Of a stretch of 64,000 bases of DNA, positions 55,801 to 63,134 are shown in pieces. The notes under the pieces are model-generated. The model ran no database searches, was not told the DNA's origin, and saw nothing but the letters and a program-made list of their open reading frames with translations. Every line of letters starts with the position of its first letter. Position 1 is the stretch's first letter. The stretch spans positions 682,001 through 746,000 of the forward strand of contig VRMN01000004.1 in NCBI GenBank assembly GCA_008690995.1, read 5' to 3'. The translations under genes and the position numbers were made by a program. The stretch comes from Porphyridium purpureum (lineage: Eukaryota; Rhodophyta; Bangiophyceae; Porphyridiales; Porphyridiaceae).

Positions 55801-58764
55801 CAAGAAAGCATCGAGCTAACCAAGACAGGCTTTCGTATGCTTGTTTTAGACTCGCAGAAGGTGCTGACATCGAATATTCGCACGCACCTGGCACTGCTCA
55901 TGGCCGATAACCCGATTGAGTTCAATATTGTTCTCCGTCGTTCCCGCGACAGTGACGATAGCGGCGCGCGGCGAAAGGAAGACACTTTTGGTGCCACAGC
56001 AATGTCGCTCATGACGGATCCGCGCACTGGTCTTGGCTTCCTGCTTGCAAGACTGAGAGAGCACGAGAAGGAAAGCGAAGAAGACCGCGTGGTTGAAAAG
56101 GCATTCATGCCATTAGAACACGTTGTATGGTCATACGTCGCTCGACTCAAAGTGGAGCGCGAACGTTTTGCTTGGGGCCAGCTCTCATTGGAGGAGTTTC
56201 GCCAACGCTCGAACGCCATTGTGTCGCTATGGGCACGGTCAGTGGGCGAGGCACTGTCGAGCGACCTGTTGATTCCGCGCATCCAGGCGCTTCATGAAGA
56301 AGAGCAACGGCAGCATCATGCCGAACTCGGGAAGAGTGCATCTGGGGGCCGGGCAGACGAAAGCAGTGGTGCATCTCGGGGCGATGCGCACGCGCCGACT
56401 CCTTTCGTATCGCAGGAACCCACTGCTAGTAGCGTATGTCTACCAATATGGGTGTCTGACGGAGGGGCAGACGACCAGGCAAAAAAGCGTCACTCAGGGG
56501 GCGGCAAAAAATCAATTTCCATCTCTGCTTCACGGCCTTCTTCGGCTCGGGAAAAGGACGAGAGACATTCAGCGGGGATGTATTCTCCCGTTGAGGCAGA
56601 CGCACATGTGCAGGAGATTGATACTAATATAGCTGAGATTCGGGGAGAGGCGGCAAAGTATTCGCGCTCCTGGTACGTGCCAAAAAAGGTGCGGGAACAA
56701 TTGGTGTTTGTCGTGCACGCAGAGGGGATGCTTGGGTACTTTGCCGTGCATCTGGGCGGCTGCTTCCGTAAGTTTGCTTTCTCAGGGAAAAACACGGTGC
56801 TTCGCCCGCACGAGTTGATTGCAGTGTATACCCAGGGCAACAAGGCAAAGCCAGCGATGAACTTGGACGCTAACAATAATGTAATTGGGGTGACGGCGCC
56901 GGCCAAAGTGGTCCTACCCGCACCCTCTTCGGCAGCCGCCGCCGCGAGCTCGAACAGCAGTTATGACGACACATTTGCATTTCGCAAGCTTCAACGCGCC
57001 GAGCTGGAGTATCTGTACTCTTTGGTCAACGAGAACGGCATTCATCGACGTGTACTCCAACGTGGTGGTGCATCTGCCGCGGCGTTTGAGTTGGACTTGA
57101 ATCTAGACGTATTTCTTGCGAACCCATATGATGAAGATGAACAGGATGAACTATCGTTCGAGAAAAAGGGCGGCGATTTGGAGAAGGGTCGCATTTCGCT
57201 CGTGGCTCAACCACAAAGCACTACTGACGCCGGCTGGCCCGATGCAGGTGGTGAAATGCTAGATGGAGATGTCCGCATGGTTTCTCGAATGAGTTCCAAA
57301 CACAGCGACTTAACATCGATGGCACAAACGGCGGAGAAACCTTCCTCAAGGGCCTCAAATTTGCGCAAGACGGTGTCTATCGGAGCCAGTAGGAATGTCT
57401 CGACCGCTCCCAAATCCGCAGGCGTGCCCCTAAGTGGGGCTGTCGATCGCCTAGAGTCAAGGATCAAAATCCTACGAATGCTCGGAAATCACTTTTTGAT
57501 GGTTCCTCGGAATTTGCAGCAGATGCGCAAGATTGGCGAAGAGGCAGTCGCCGGCTCAAACTTGCCGCGCAAGGAGGCTAGTGCAGCGTACAAGAGCGAC
57601 CGCATGTACTTTGTTATTGACGCTGGACTCCACGCGCTGCCGTGGGAGCTGCTGGTGAACCACACTGTCATTCGATCTTTAACGCTTGAGGACGCGTGCC
57701 GTGCAAAGCGCGTCGACATGAGCACCGCACCACAAGCTAGCGGCGACGCGTCCATTACAAGAAAAAACACGACGATCAACCTAGCCGGAAGCAAGCTCAA
57801 CGAAACGCCCCAAGCCCGCTCGTACTCTAAACATTCGGGAGGAGCGCATCGCGACCATGTTCAAGTCCAGTCAACAGTGGCGCTGCGAAGGGACGCGGAC
57901 GTGTTTGGGATTATTTGCTTCGGAGAAGCGCCGCGCGATGACTACGAATCAGATATGCGTCTAGAGCTGCTGGCTGAACACTCGATTGCAAACGTGAGCG
58001 GTGAGGAGCCAGTTGACCTGACCCGCAAGCTGGGCACGTACGGCTCAGCCTTTTCATTCTACCCGTATAGCCAGCAGTCGCAGCAGCGGCACATTGGACC
58101 GGTTACTTCGCCACTGTTCCTTTCTCGGCGCGAAAAGCGCGAGCCCAAATCCTTGGGCGTGACACTGCGTGACGGTAAGGGAGCTATTTCTGGCATGTTC
58201 GCGTTTGTCCGCAAGTCGCCAGGTGGTGCGGGCATTGGCGGCGGCGGTGGTGGCGGGATGAGCCTAAGCGACGGCATGCCAGGCCTACGCAAAGCGATTA
58301 AGTCGAAATATGACGCGGGCGTGAGTTACGTTGGCAAACTTGCTGAGGTTGGGCGCCTGGGCACACATCACGCAGTGGTCCACCGGCTGGCGGTCTCTGG
58401 TCTGGACGTCGCAACATGTAGCCAGCTCACGGAGGCCATCAACTCGCGTGGGAGCTTGGTGAGAGACTTCCGTTCTTTTGTGATTCTATTCACCTTTGCC
58501 GACCTGCTTGAGCTGTCGCCCTCAGTATTTGACCTTTTGAAGCGCGAGTATATGGGGTCTGTGGTGCTTGTTTTTGCACCAGCCTCACAGGTCGCCATCG
58601 TGTCAAAAATTTTGCAGGATTGGGAAATGATCGAGAATGTCGGCGCAGAATTTGTCAAACACGGCACCCTCAAGCGAGCGGTGCGCACCATGGTTACTGA
58701 CCTGTCGAAGATCTGCCGCGACAAGCTCATTCCTGCTGCCTTTTTCTTGGGCGACGATGTGTAA
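46801..58764 (+). CDS. Giant TPR-rich protein with C-terminal CHAT-like domain
   Basis: 3987 residues in one intronless frame with an ATG start. The N-terminal about 420 residues are Ser-rich and disordered. A helical-repeat (TPR-like) region is clearest at about residues 1790-2190: ARVAIALAHYELNVLKRYAM, LFGEVALENGKYEHAMAALS, LRALESYARVAYAMGQFHCC. A poly-Asp tract lies near 53740-53775. The last 700 residues resemble a CHAT (caspase-like) fold: LVFVVHAEGMLGYFAVHLGG, MYFVIDAGLHALPWELLVNH (about 3603), SFVILFTFADLLELSP. The usual catalytic HG(H) and Cys of CHAT proteases are not seen, so it may be a non-catalytic scaffold. TTC28-type animal proteins share the order TPR then CHAT. AATAAA at 58988-58993 is a likely poly(A) signal. 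Confidence 0.8.
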   Translation: MAGDSRSRALSTGSDDQSFFSMRSSMGSRRRSIGTPRAQQQDSQHSTAPVHQPVVHTSQTGLGPPSEMQSDAHSPLFRVHSPRREWKMMRSLQSSQKRSMPHADESMNHREQGARQQSVPQAQGSPRKGGSKGFTNLIPKSSFGWTSREKQSHQHQTTSPGVGAAEASFASRGGLLDRSGRGNVHAASVAPLEAALDSSDSENEILPFGPARSLSPPGAGLARMRSTETTSDEDNDDDEFLDSYRDAQNETQVIGVLADPDAVKEEWGDDFVLESDTLLDGNALSVTHAPSSTTGHAGSASLPLARQSGKRHDVTSLSATTSTSSLEALIHPVSKSLASSDPHSTDSLQDVARKILECLKSSKPSESLPSPRSSQLDKISLAPTDQDESRLSSLPFSHPVQEAAPEEAYSVRESSSVSPEDAATRNFGLVRAFSDIGDEVKRFVSMTLTRGSTALTGAHLGNDSSARIAHGALDTALIGPEPYGDARVFESLDIAAAGIGLDMFGDMAVESLCSFVSKHRIRLVSPSEFCSPAVYGHACSVHKPFLLEALANHATTAGESTRSEQDWNAERTFSNLIENECVERTHFLCELEHDDSIQCSSLDNMLTIFSWEICAARNLVLRDKCPRAARSTETGMSAAVSAFGHGRGLAAAHLLSESLTLKQSGLVDKARVVMVRALLEIAPSVPCLGVTDVSTKGESKAQCVFQPIERELMSRIDYKDVLTAVMLLWEFGLLERESSTDRVSQAVLYWRVGLALCSECWPQSSLERSRDARSTICQLDVEAHKIWSVALSRESEFQTRKDDTFVWPKFWSLNFSLALISTVMDAGQGEGAGLGSSLGMSPIPSPSPSRDAASVPLQFETAFKLGVSALHLIFGNLMIGMTEYGSDAAVSVSHVAPYPISKTIALLSKMTEAALQVGALHFGTRCSRWLFELGTALLNAPLQIAAAKTMDMFAAVMVLQRGLPSEESCSHSPVMLVERLRAARIRMSRGRDMNDAGNDEDDEDEDWDAEIEGELNVRISRYVDDLNLDFSFAAENTTGGSHELLSKTMGTRAMTGTDALVQNVGVLKLRPLEFESRAAIRRRLQNKKSRSLGGGVIQGTQTGGDVKQTLVSGFMIRDTFSASAFSHMLNTFVLSRGDRHTAGISDRSAMRHSRAEVHAERIMHGGAGLSSSSGAHDEARAVPEESVVDDSPKLRNQIQSVRPKDILSEFLEKSKSVSRPSLEWSALLLDTIHRIVYVPKVSDLELSQMETIMLSFFETTKRYARTVPILDENSLRNRQLLLAMSTLILWVARGFALRDARQYPAFRHMTDLHAQCCSSYVYARWLESVLISTTPSKSSHRISLDTTGPRDFRVCLEPECSVRDRSDSRVGFKSPARRRAERISICWEDTFQLVHVLNLLECEFSVGQSACKPIKWDFYFVDRIVSSLTSLSVIPRTATGDLVSPRAAPSSFAARAIHAENEKRNSIRESLLQISHAEQSTFVRLIHACAYARINLERFIAECKGEVDDFSGGPQLAQHADTFAEYMKRMHDEEQRRCGMRLSQETSMFEDFWAGLRRPVAGLDQTVTETPVWNALSGLPVIHQPLGVYTLILTTLYLASVNVDPSWLKTMDLEKAEIDFIDGKKKELFGRVKDHLETNLQSRHWPDRNRSTNPSAVTGSTFAGSPDDSSTISRKPSRSRWDRTSSFGRSFDAGNENGNKNANEDDMSGPALSGSLGSAPSASFSSSNEDALASFLPNLFSRKKSKRSKKLDDADPQRDLSGPAAVADGVAQAGMHMISPPRAGSTGDRAFRAEYDEVRRTLGWFETVLDEVAERDMFVIKQVISEIDFSAIIFQLGKLYPYISGGHLPHARVAIALAHYELNVLKRYAMAEKMLFDAVLIQMWLNGAFSEANYFSKSPYVDNPLLKKSIMTANHTLEGTPTILRLFGEVALENGKYEHAMAALSASLSRYEALTNRNDEYLEQLLHLVWIANSKSDWRRALLMLSTIAKHAKPKEGKRNSFMQYCFAVFSTCVNAGCFLAAETPVMALRSLLLEESKGTAGLNFPQVSVGSSASPGDSAFDASAAIPMKGYGLYFDLHGKGKKMTSLTGSGPSDVGVNVEDAERSGSNGESETYSVDRTLVDLFEAHLMLKSGKLFDCQKLLRHLLEHKLPYGLRLRALESYARVAYAMGQFHCCTDLCEEVQKESLTLRSFYANRSQNNYDTDGRYLDRKGVAFGNRATSGFGAMENGMDGRTGNDDAERRLSMDAFKQLQNTLIELRKRKSQLSQFFGGTASFSGPVRRHRQSQARMSTSETSPGNSTSASFSASFFLRSDDDDDDDDDDDGDDGNASNEGSLKRSTSMSAFNFSRWNSRSSKGPRSHRESGTFRRHASRALSEKSNEGATAVGPTRTVSSRSSFDLDGEQHHSHQDACHVDGVGDGAEIADSLMDEGGAAALESLLIPEIEFLRIKSLIKSEKYCPAAQALSDFVECLDESNLQYQARCSFLRGRILFELSRSSNPQSSFRGGGTCIHGVSDCPFTLHSEKESESPVDNVGFLVARSLRAFEEAERLYNTVGDEAHARKARSYWLKMALDWLFSQCVLRLRVPSANFGATESGSAQQESRRGGLAVNGKDHYDQGQTTGQKKAGVFAGSGHFTDGNDHNYREPLGPGHAGEEFMSLEEARVLVDSASRIRRVGLDLEYDSHSAPSPSAARDPFRIDLAVLDSTCVQLLNWYSVTDCDPLNVIDALTSMSEFRFLKSLEQERMQAKADQADRAASCVQKGYDPNVSHSQSPSQVESVESSVPRGQNLSTSSRGGKKSRENKHSVTTPTKRAPTQAWKEWLLIAWDHFKRMYVKLPSLRVLIVPCAPLGKLQRLKRLLGRMVRLLLFDQYATDGGPNGKSMEVHLQALEVYTTLQVDLWRRMNLAQEFDRNPSLHVAAGDDDLRDMLNLLASRNRAASSNSASHPDYGASRVGWLHRIRVAVSGDYEMAHGLNIPVESDRAPRKQPSGGAGAVVNFIGQESIELTKTGFRMLVLDSQKVLTSNIRTHLALLMADNPIEFNIVLRRSRDSDDSGARRKEDTFGATAMSLMTDPRTGLGFLLARLREHEKESEEDRVVEKAFMPLEHVVWSYVARLKVERERFAWGQLSLEEFRQRSNAIVSLWARSVGEALSSDLLIPRIQALHEEEQRQHHAELGKSASGGRADESSGASRGDAHAPTPFVSQEPTASSVCLPIWVSDGGADDQAKKRHSGGGKKSISISASRPSSAREKDERHSAGMYSPVEADAHVQEIDTNIAEIRGEAAKYSRSWYVPKKVREQLVFVVHAEGMLGYFAVHLGGCFRKFAFSGKNTVLRPHELIAVYTQGNKAKPAMNLDANNNVIGVTAPAKVVLPAPSSAAAAASSNSSYDDTFAFRKLQRAELEYLYSLVNENGIHRRVLQRGGASAAAFELDLNLDVFLANPYDEDEQDELSFEKKGGDLEKGRISLVAQPQSTTDAGWPDAGGEMLDGDVRMVSRMSSKHSDLTSMAQTAEKPSSRASNLRKTVSIGASRNVSTAPKSAGVPLSGAVDRLESRIKILRMLGNHFLMVPRNLQQMRKIGEEAVAGSNLPRKEASAAYKSDRMYFVIDAGLHALPWELLVNHTVIRSLTLEDACRAKRVDMSTAPQASGDASITRKNTTINLAGSKLNETPQARSYSKHSGGAHRDHVQVQSTVALRRDADVFGIICFGEAPRDDYESDMRLELLAEHSIANVSGEEPVDLTRKLGTYGSAFSFYPYSQQSQQRHIGPVTSPLFLSRREKREPKSLGVTLRDGKGAISGMFAFVRKSPGGAGIGGGGGGGMSLSDGMPGLRKAIKSKYDAGVSYVGKLAEVGRLGTHHAVVHRLAVSGLDVATCSQLTEAINSRGSLVRDFRSFVILFTFADLLELSPSVFDLLKREYMGSVVLVFAPASQVAIVSKILQDWEMIENVGAEFVKHGTLKRAVRTMVTDLSKICRDKLIPAAFFLGDDV

Positions 58765-59921
58765 TGGTAGTGACAAAGATCGCTGAGAAGGAGTACGTAC
58801 AAGGATTACAGACACATACACACATTATCCGTGGACTGGCTCTGCAAAAGCGTCAAAAACGTTCAGCGAAGCGGTTGTTCACCAGCCGCCACGTGCCTAG
58901 TTCGGTCTACACCACTTCAATGATGCCTAGGTCTGACGATAGCAGCACGTGGCGAGGAATTCTAGCCTGCAGTAGCACAGAATCGCCAATAAAATGACGT
59001 CTTTGTATTTCGCGAAAGTGTTTGTAGTTATTCCATATCTAGGCGACGCCAATCATGCCTTCGCTGGCTGCTAACGAACGCATTATTCGGACCCGGATGA
59101 AACGAAAAATTCAAAATCTCTCTAGGAGCGTCACATAGAAGACATGTGTGGCGCCTATGCAGAGCTCGCCACGTGTCCCTTTGTTGAATCATCGCTTGAG
59201 GCATGCAGAGCAATGCGTTGTTCTGTACTGCCGGAGAACGCGTGAAATATCAGCCAAAGGCGTGGCAAAGTCGTTGATCCACGCTAAGCGCGCGCCCGCG
59301 TCGACAAACTATTCGCCGAATGGACAATTGTGCTTGATCAGCGTGGAAAACAGGCTAGTTTCTGTGCTGTTGTATTGTCCACTTGTGACGCACTGCAATA
59401 TTTTGTCATGCAGATGCGCCGAATGATCAAGTAGCAGCGGGTGAGACATCACAAAAGGCCGCCGGATGCGGTGCGGCAGCAATGCACGCGTGCTAATCAG
59501 GCTTTCGCCCATCCGCAGACCACGAGAATGGTCTGACTCACGAGCATGCTGGATCTCGGCCAGCTCGTCCAGATCGCTTTACAAGTCTGGCAAGCTCATG
59601 TACATCAATAACACAAGAAATACAAAGGCTACGCCGGTCGCAGTCACCACGAGCCGCCAGATCCTGGCAATGCACCTGCTCTATTCGGGCACGACGCATG
59701 CGCGCCACCGCCTCTTTGCTTGAGAGCGTCCTTGTCCATTCCAACCACCTCTCGCGTCGTCCTTCGAGATTCCCCCAATCGCATGCGCCGCAGCTCCTCA
59801 TCACCAAACGGTTTAGCGGTTAATCCCGAGAGCTGCAGCTCGCTGCTCCGTTAACGCCAAGTTCGTTTTCTTTGATTCTTTTTCGGTCTGTGTTCCTAGT
59901 TTGTTGTCACGTGTACTCTTG
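58765..59921. other. Tail-to-tail intergenic region
   Basis: About 1.16 kb between the ends of two convergent genes, unusually long for a shared 3' flank here. It has AATAAA at 58988-58993 and GGTTAATCCC near 59817. A few 60-90-codon frames lack ATG starts or recognisable motifs. A small RNA gene cannot be excluded, but I see no tRNA T-loop signature. Confidence 0.45.
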
Positions 59922-62900
59922 TCACTTGGCTGACGTGCGGATGTAAAAACTCATTGCGACCGACGTGCGATCTCTTTGCGCGCCGTCAGGCCGTGTCGTT
60001 GCCACCACGTCTGCTTGTTGTGGCGCGCCCATTTTGCCAGCGCCCGCTTGCAGCGGCGCACGTTTCGTGCCTTGTGTGTACGCTTCAATGGCTCGAGTCA
60101 GAACTATGTTGGGTTCTTCGATGCAGAAGCCGTGCACCATCTGAATCAGCTCCGCGCCGCGACGGCACAGTCGTGCGGGAGATAAGTTCTTGGCCGCAGG
60201 CCCGACCGGTTTCTCCCCTAGGTAGCAGCACAACGCAGCAAGCATGATCTCGAGCTTGTGTTTGGTCTCGCGCACGCGCTGCAGCTCACCTTCCCACGCG
60301 GCGAGTTCGGACGACAAATCGACTTCGCCTGACGAGTAGAGCGCCTTGAATGTTTTCAATGATGCATCGAGTTCGGAGCACACGCGCAGCATGGTTTCCA
60401 TATCTTTTGCCGCTGCGTCGCTGACCGTTGGCAACTCTACGCTCAGTGGGACTGATTCAAATCTGGTGTTACCGCGTGCGCTACGCTGCGCGACACGAAC
60501 TACATACTCAAAGAGCGAAATTGCTTTGAGCGGACTCTTCGTGCGCAGCAGACCGGCCATCGATTCGATTTTGAATCCAAGAGCGCTGCCCTTGTTCCCG
60601 TGATTTTGATTCAGGAAATTGCCGACCTGCAGCACGACCGCCAGAAATCGCTTCAGACGCTGGCTGCGCACAATTTCTTCGCACGCGCGGAACATGATAT
60701 TCATGTCGTTCACCACCAGCCGCGCATTACTCTGGAACCCCTGCATAACCAAGATTGCCTCGAGCTTAGGCTTCATCATGGCAGCATGCGGCGACTGGCT
60801 CAAGTCGCGCACATACTGTTCGGTAGCGTCGAGCTGCTCGCGTGGCACTTGAAGCAATGCCGCAATTTCATGCTCTTCGGGCGCTAATTGTGCAAGAGCA
60901 GACACAGTAGTCTCCTCGGCGGCAAGCCCGAGCCGTGGGTCCAGGAACATTGCGATCGCTTGCTCTGGCGTAGGTTGTATTGTTGCCACCAAAATCGCAA
61001 CCATGTACTTTCTTCGAGCGTCCAGCACTTCGCGAATACCGGCGGCGGCTGACGAAGAGACGCTCCCAACAGCCAAAGGCACGCTTGCCGCGGTGCTCTT
61101 TCCAAAGTAGAATGCCAGCACGCGTGGGTCAAACAGGTCGCTTCCGATGTTTGCCCCGCTATGAGATCTTTGCCATATCGCTTCAGGCGTCATCAGCTTG
61201 TCACCGATTTTGGTCCAGTGCACGTTCCGCAGCGGTACAGAGGAACAGTCGCCGTCTGCAGATACTTGTGCCAGGGCGTCCGGTGACAACTCCCCCAGGC
61301 GAATTTGGTTGGCGCGGCGCCACGCTGCCCGCTCCTGGTATGTCATCAGGGCATCGCCTATGTCAACTAGAGCTTGAAAGACGTCGGTCTGCCGCGAAAC
61401 CGACTTGGGGGCTTTCTCGCAGAACAGGACCATCACCTTTTCGAGCCGCTCGTTCATTTTTGCGTGCATCTTAGTGGCGAGCTCGGCCTTCTTCCCTCCA
61501 GACGAACTCTCCAGAAATTTGTTAAGCCGTGCGATTATACCAGGGTACCCGGATCTAAGCTCAGCAGTGGAGAGCTGCCTGACAATGTTTACGACAAGTT
61601 CCTTTGACATGAGAAACTGATCGTACTGGTCTTTGAGCGAGTCAATACCAAGGCGGTCCACATTACCGTACAGAACTTTCATCTCGGTCTTAATCGACAC
61701 TAATTCCGGAAATTTCACGAGCAGCACTTCCACCAGCACATCAAACGCCGTAAGATCACCGCGACTGCTGCGAGCCTGCGCAAGATGCATGACCTGGTCG
61801 ATCCTCACAGCCTTCGCGTTCTGTAGTGTCTTGGAATCGCGGTTAAGCGTATTGCCCAGCGCTAACATAATCTGCAGCAGCAGCCCGAGACGCGTCGACT
61901 CAAGCACCTCCTTGCATGCATCTGCCACCACTTTCATTCGCATCACGAGTGCGTCATAGTTCGATGCAAACGTGATACACTGCAGCGCAGCGGTCACGCA
62001 CTCACGAAGCATCGGTTCGCGCGCTAGCTCAAGCATAAATGCATCGGTCTCATCCACACGGTCCACGAGGTACTGCTTCGCTTGCAAATCGCCGAGCTCC
62101 GTGTCTGTGGGTGTCAGAGAAAGCAGGGCCGTGCAGGTTTCCTCAGTCATGTTCATGCAGCTACCAGAGCGGGCCGCCTCCAGAATTTCTGGGGGCTCCA
62201 TGTTCAAGGTGCTACGAACGATACTGATACCCAGCCGTCGCTGAAAGGGCAGGATCTCGGTCGCTTGCTCCGACTCTTGCGCAATGTCAGACCTTTTGAC
62301 CACCACGCTAAACAATTTTTCAATTTCCCTTGCGTCCAGCTGGACAAACGACACATCCAGTCGATCCCAAATAGAGCCAGGAACGACCTCTGCGCGGACC
62401 TTCGTCCAGTGTAAGGTGACCAGCGTGGCACTTGACATGGGAACTGGAGGGGCCTGAAGCTTTGCATGCGCTGGTGGCGCAGTTGCCGCCGACGCTTCAA
62501 GCATCTGCGGGGGCACCGGCCCCGCGACACCCGCGTCTGTATGCCCCTGCCGCTGAAGCTCCGCCTCATCCTGCTCGACATCATACGTATCCAGCTCGGC
62601 GAGCGCAAGCAGTTTTCGTTGGCGGGCTTCATCCAGAGCCTGCTGGCTGTTACTGAACACATTCTCGCGGCTGGCGTCATAGGGTAGCTGCTGTTGCTCG
62701 TTGGCCGTTGACTTGTCATTGGCTACATCCGCGCCCGCTTTGGCCTTTGGCACATAGCGAAACGATGTAATCTTGAGCAGGTCGTCATTGTTCAGCGCGG
62801 GAATGCCGGTCTTCCTTCCAAACCGCGCGGCGTCCGCGGTGTACGCAAAGTTTCCCGCGTCATCGAAAAACACCAAGTCCTTTGTCTCATTTGTTCGCTC

Positions 62901-63134
62901 GTACAACTTGTAACCCTGATACTGTCCCACGAGCGTGCGCGTGGAGAATGCCGGCGCCGCGGCGGCGCTGGCAGCCGCCGTGGTAGCTCCGCGCGCGCGA
63001 TCGCCACGCACGCGGTCTTTGGACAGCTCGGCGTCATTCTCGGTCGGGTCTGCCGCCGCCGCCGCGGTGGCGCCCAGCTTGACCTTCTCCCTCGCGTCGC
63101 GCGCGCCGTTCAGCACCCGGTCCACCAGCTTCAT
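59922..63134 (-). CDS. Formin with two tandem FH2 domains
   Basis: 1070 residues, ATG start. FH2 domain 1 spans about 238-600: lasso LHWTKV and IWDRL, knob region LGISIVRSTLNMEPPEI, post motif IMLALGNTLN, then a coiled end. FH2 domain 2 spans about 635-1010: VHWTKIGDKL, IW, MVAILVATIQPTPEQ, VVLQVGNFLNQNHGNKGSALGFK. Each keeps the GNxLN signature. FH2 domains nucleate and track actin filament ends as dimers; two in one chain could form an internal pseudo-dimer. No profilin-binding FH1 polyproline run is present, only a short PP-containing linker at 205-235. No GBD/FH3 is visible. The N-terminal 200 residues include a folded-looking segment (YQGYKLYERTNETKDLVFFD) of unknown kind. Confidence 0.9.
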   Translation of the reverse strand: MKLVDRVLNGARDAREKVKLGATAAAAADPTENDAELSKDRVRGDRARGATTAAASAAAAPAFSTRTLVGQYQGYKLYERTNETKDLVFFDDAGNFAYTADAARFGRKTGIPALNNDDLLKITSFRYVPKAKAGADVANDKSTANEQQQLPYDASRENVFSNSQQALDEARQRKLLALAELDTYDVEQDEAELQRQGHTDAGVAGPVPPQMLEASAATAPPAHAKLQAPPVPMSSATLVTLHWTKVRAEVVPGSIWDRLDVSFVQLDAREIEKLFSVVVKRSDIAQESEQATEILPFQRRLGISIVRSTLNMEPPEILEAARSGSCMNMTEETCTALLSLTPTDTELGDLQAKQYLVDRVDETDAFMLELAREPMLRECVTAALQCITFASNYDALVMRMKVVADACKEVLESTRLGLLLQIMLALGNTLNRDSKTLQNAKAVRIDQVMHLAQARSSRGDLTAFDVLVEVLLVKFPELVSIKTEMKVLYGNVDRLGIDSLKDQYDQFLMSKELVVNIVRQLSTAELRSGYPGIIARLNKFLESSSGGKKAELATKMHAKMNERLEKVMVLFCEKAPKSVSRQTDVFQALVDIGDALMTYQERAAWRRANQIRLGELSPDALAQVSADGDCSSVPLRNVHWTKIGDKLMTPEAIWQRSHSGANIGSDLFDPRVLAFYFGKSTAASVPLAVGSVSSSAAAGIREVLDARRKYMVAILVATIQPTPEQAIAMFLDPRLGLAAEETTVSALAQLAPEEHEIAALLQVPREQLDATEQYVRDLSQSPHAAMMKPKLEAILVMQGFQSNARLVVNDMNIMFRACEEIVRSQRLKRFLAVVLQVGNFLNQNHGNKGSALGFKIESMAGLLRTKSPLKAISLFEYVVRVAQRSARGNTRFESVPLSVELPTVSDAAAKDMETMLRVCSELDASLKTFKALYSSGEVDLSSELAAWEGELQRVRETKHKLEIMLAALCCYLGEKPVGPAAKNLSPARLCRRGAELIQMVHGFCIEEPNIVLTRAIEAYTQGTKRAPLQAGAGKMGAPQQADVVATTRPDGAQRDRTSVAMSFYIRTSAK

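Noticed and set aside
46801-58764. CFAP46-type flagellar protein or separase
   Set aside because: TPR plus CHAT-like order is compatible with several families. A red alga would have no flagella, and the catalytic His/Cys of separase is not visible, so I left it unnamed.
58765-59921. Possible tRNA or other RNA gene in the long tail-to-tail gap
   Set aside because: I searched by eye for the GGTTCRANNCC T-loop and its complement and found no site with proper stems. The same search in other gaps was also negative.
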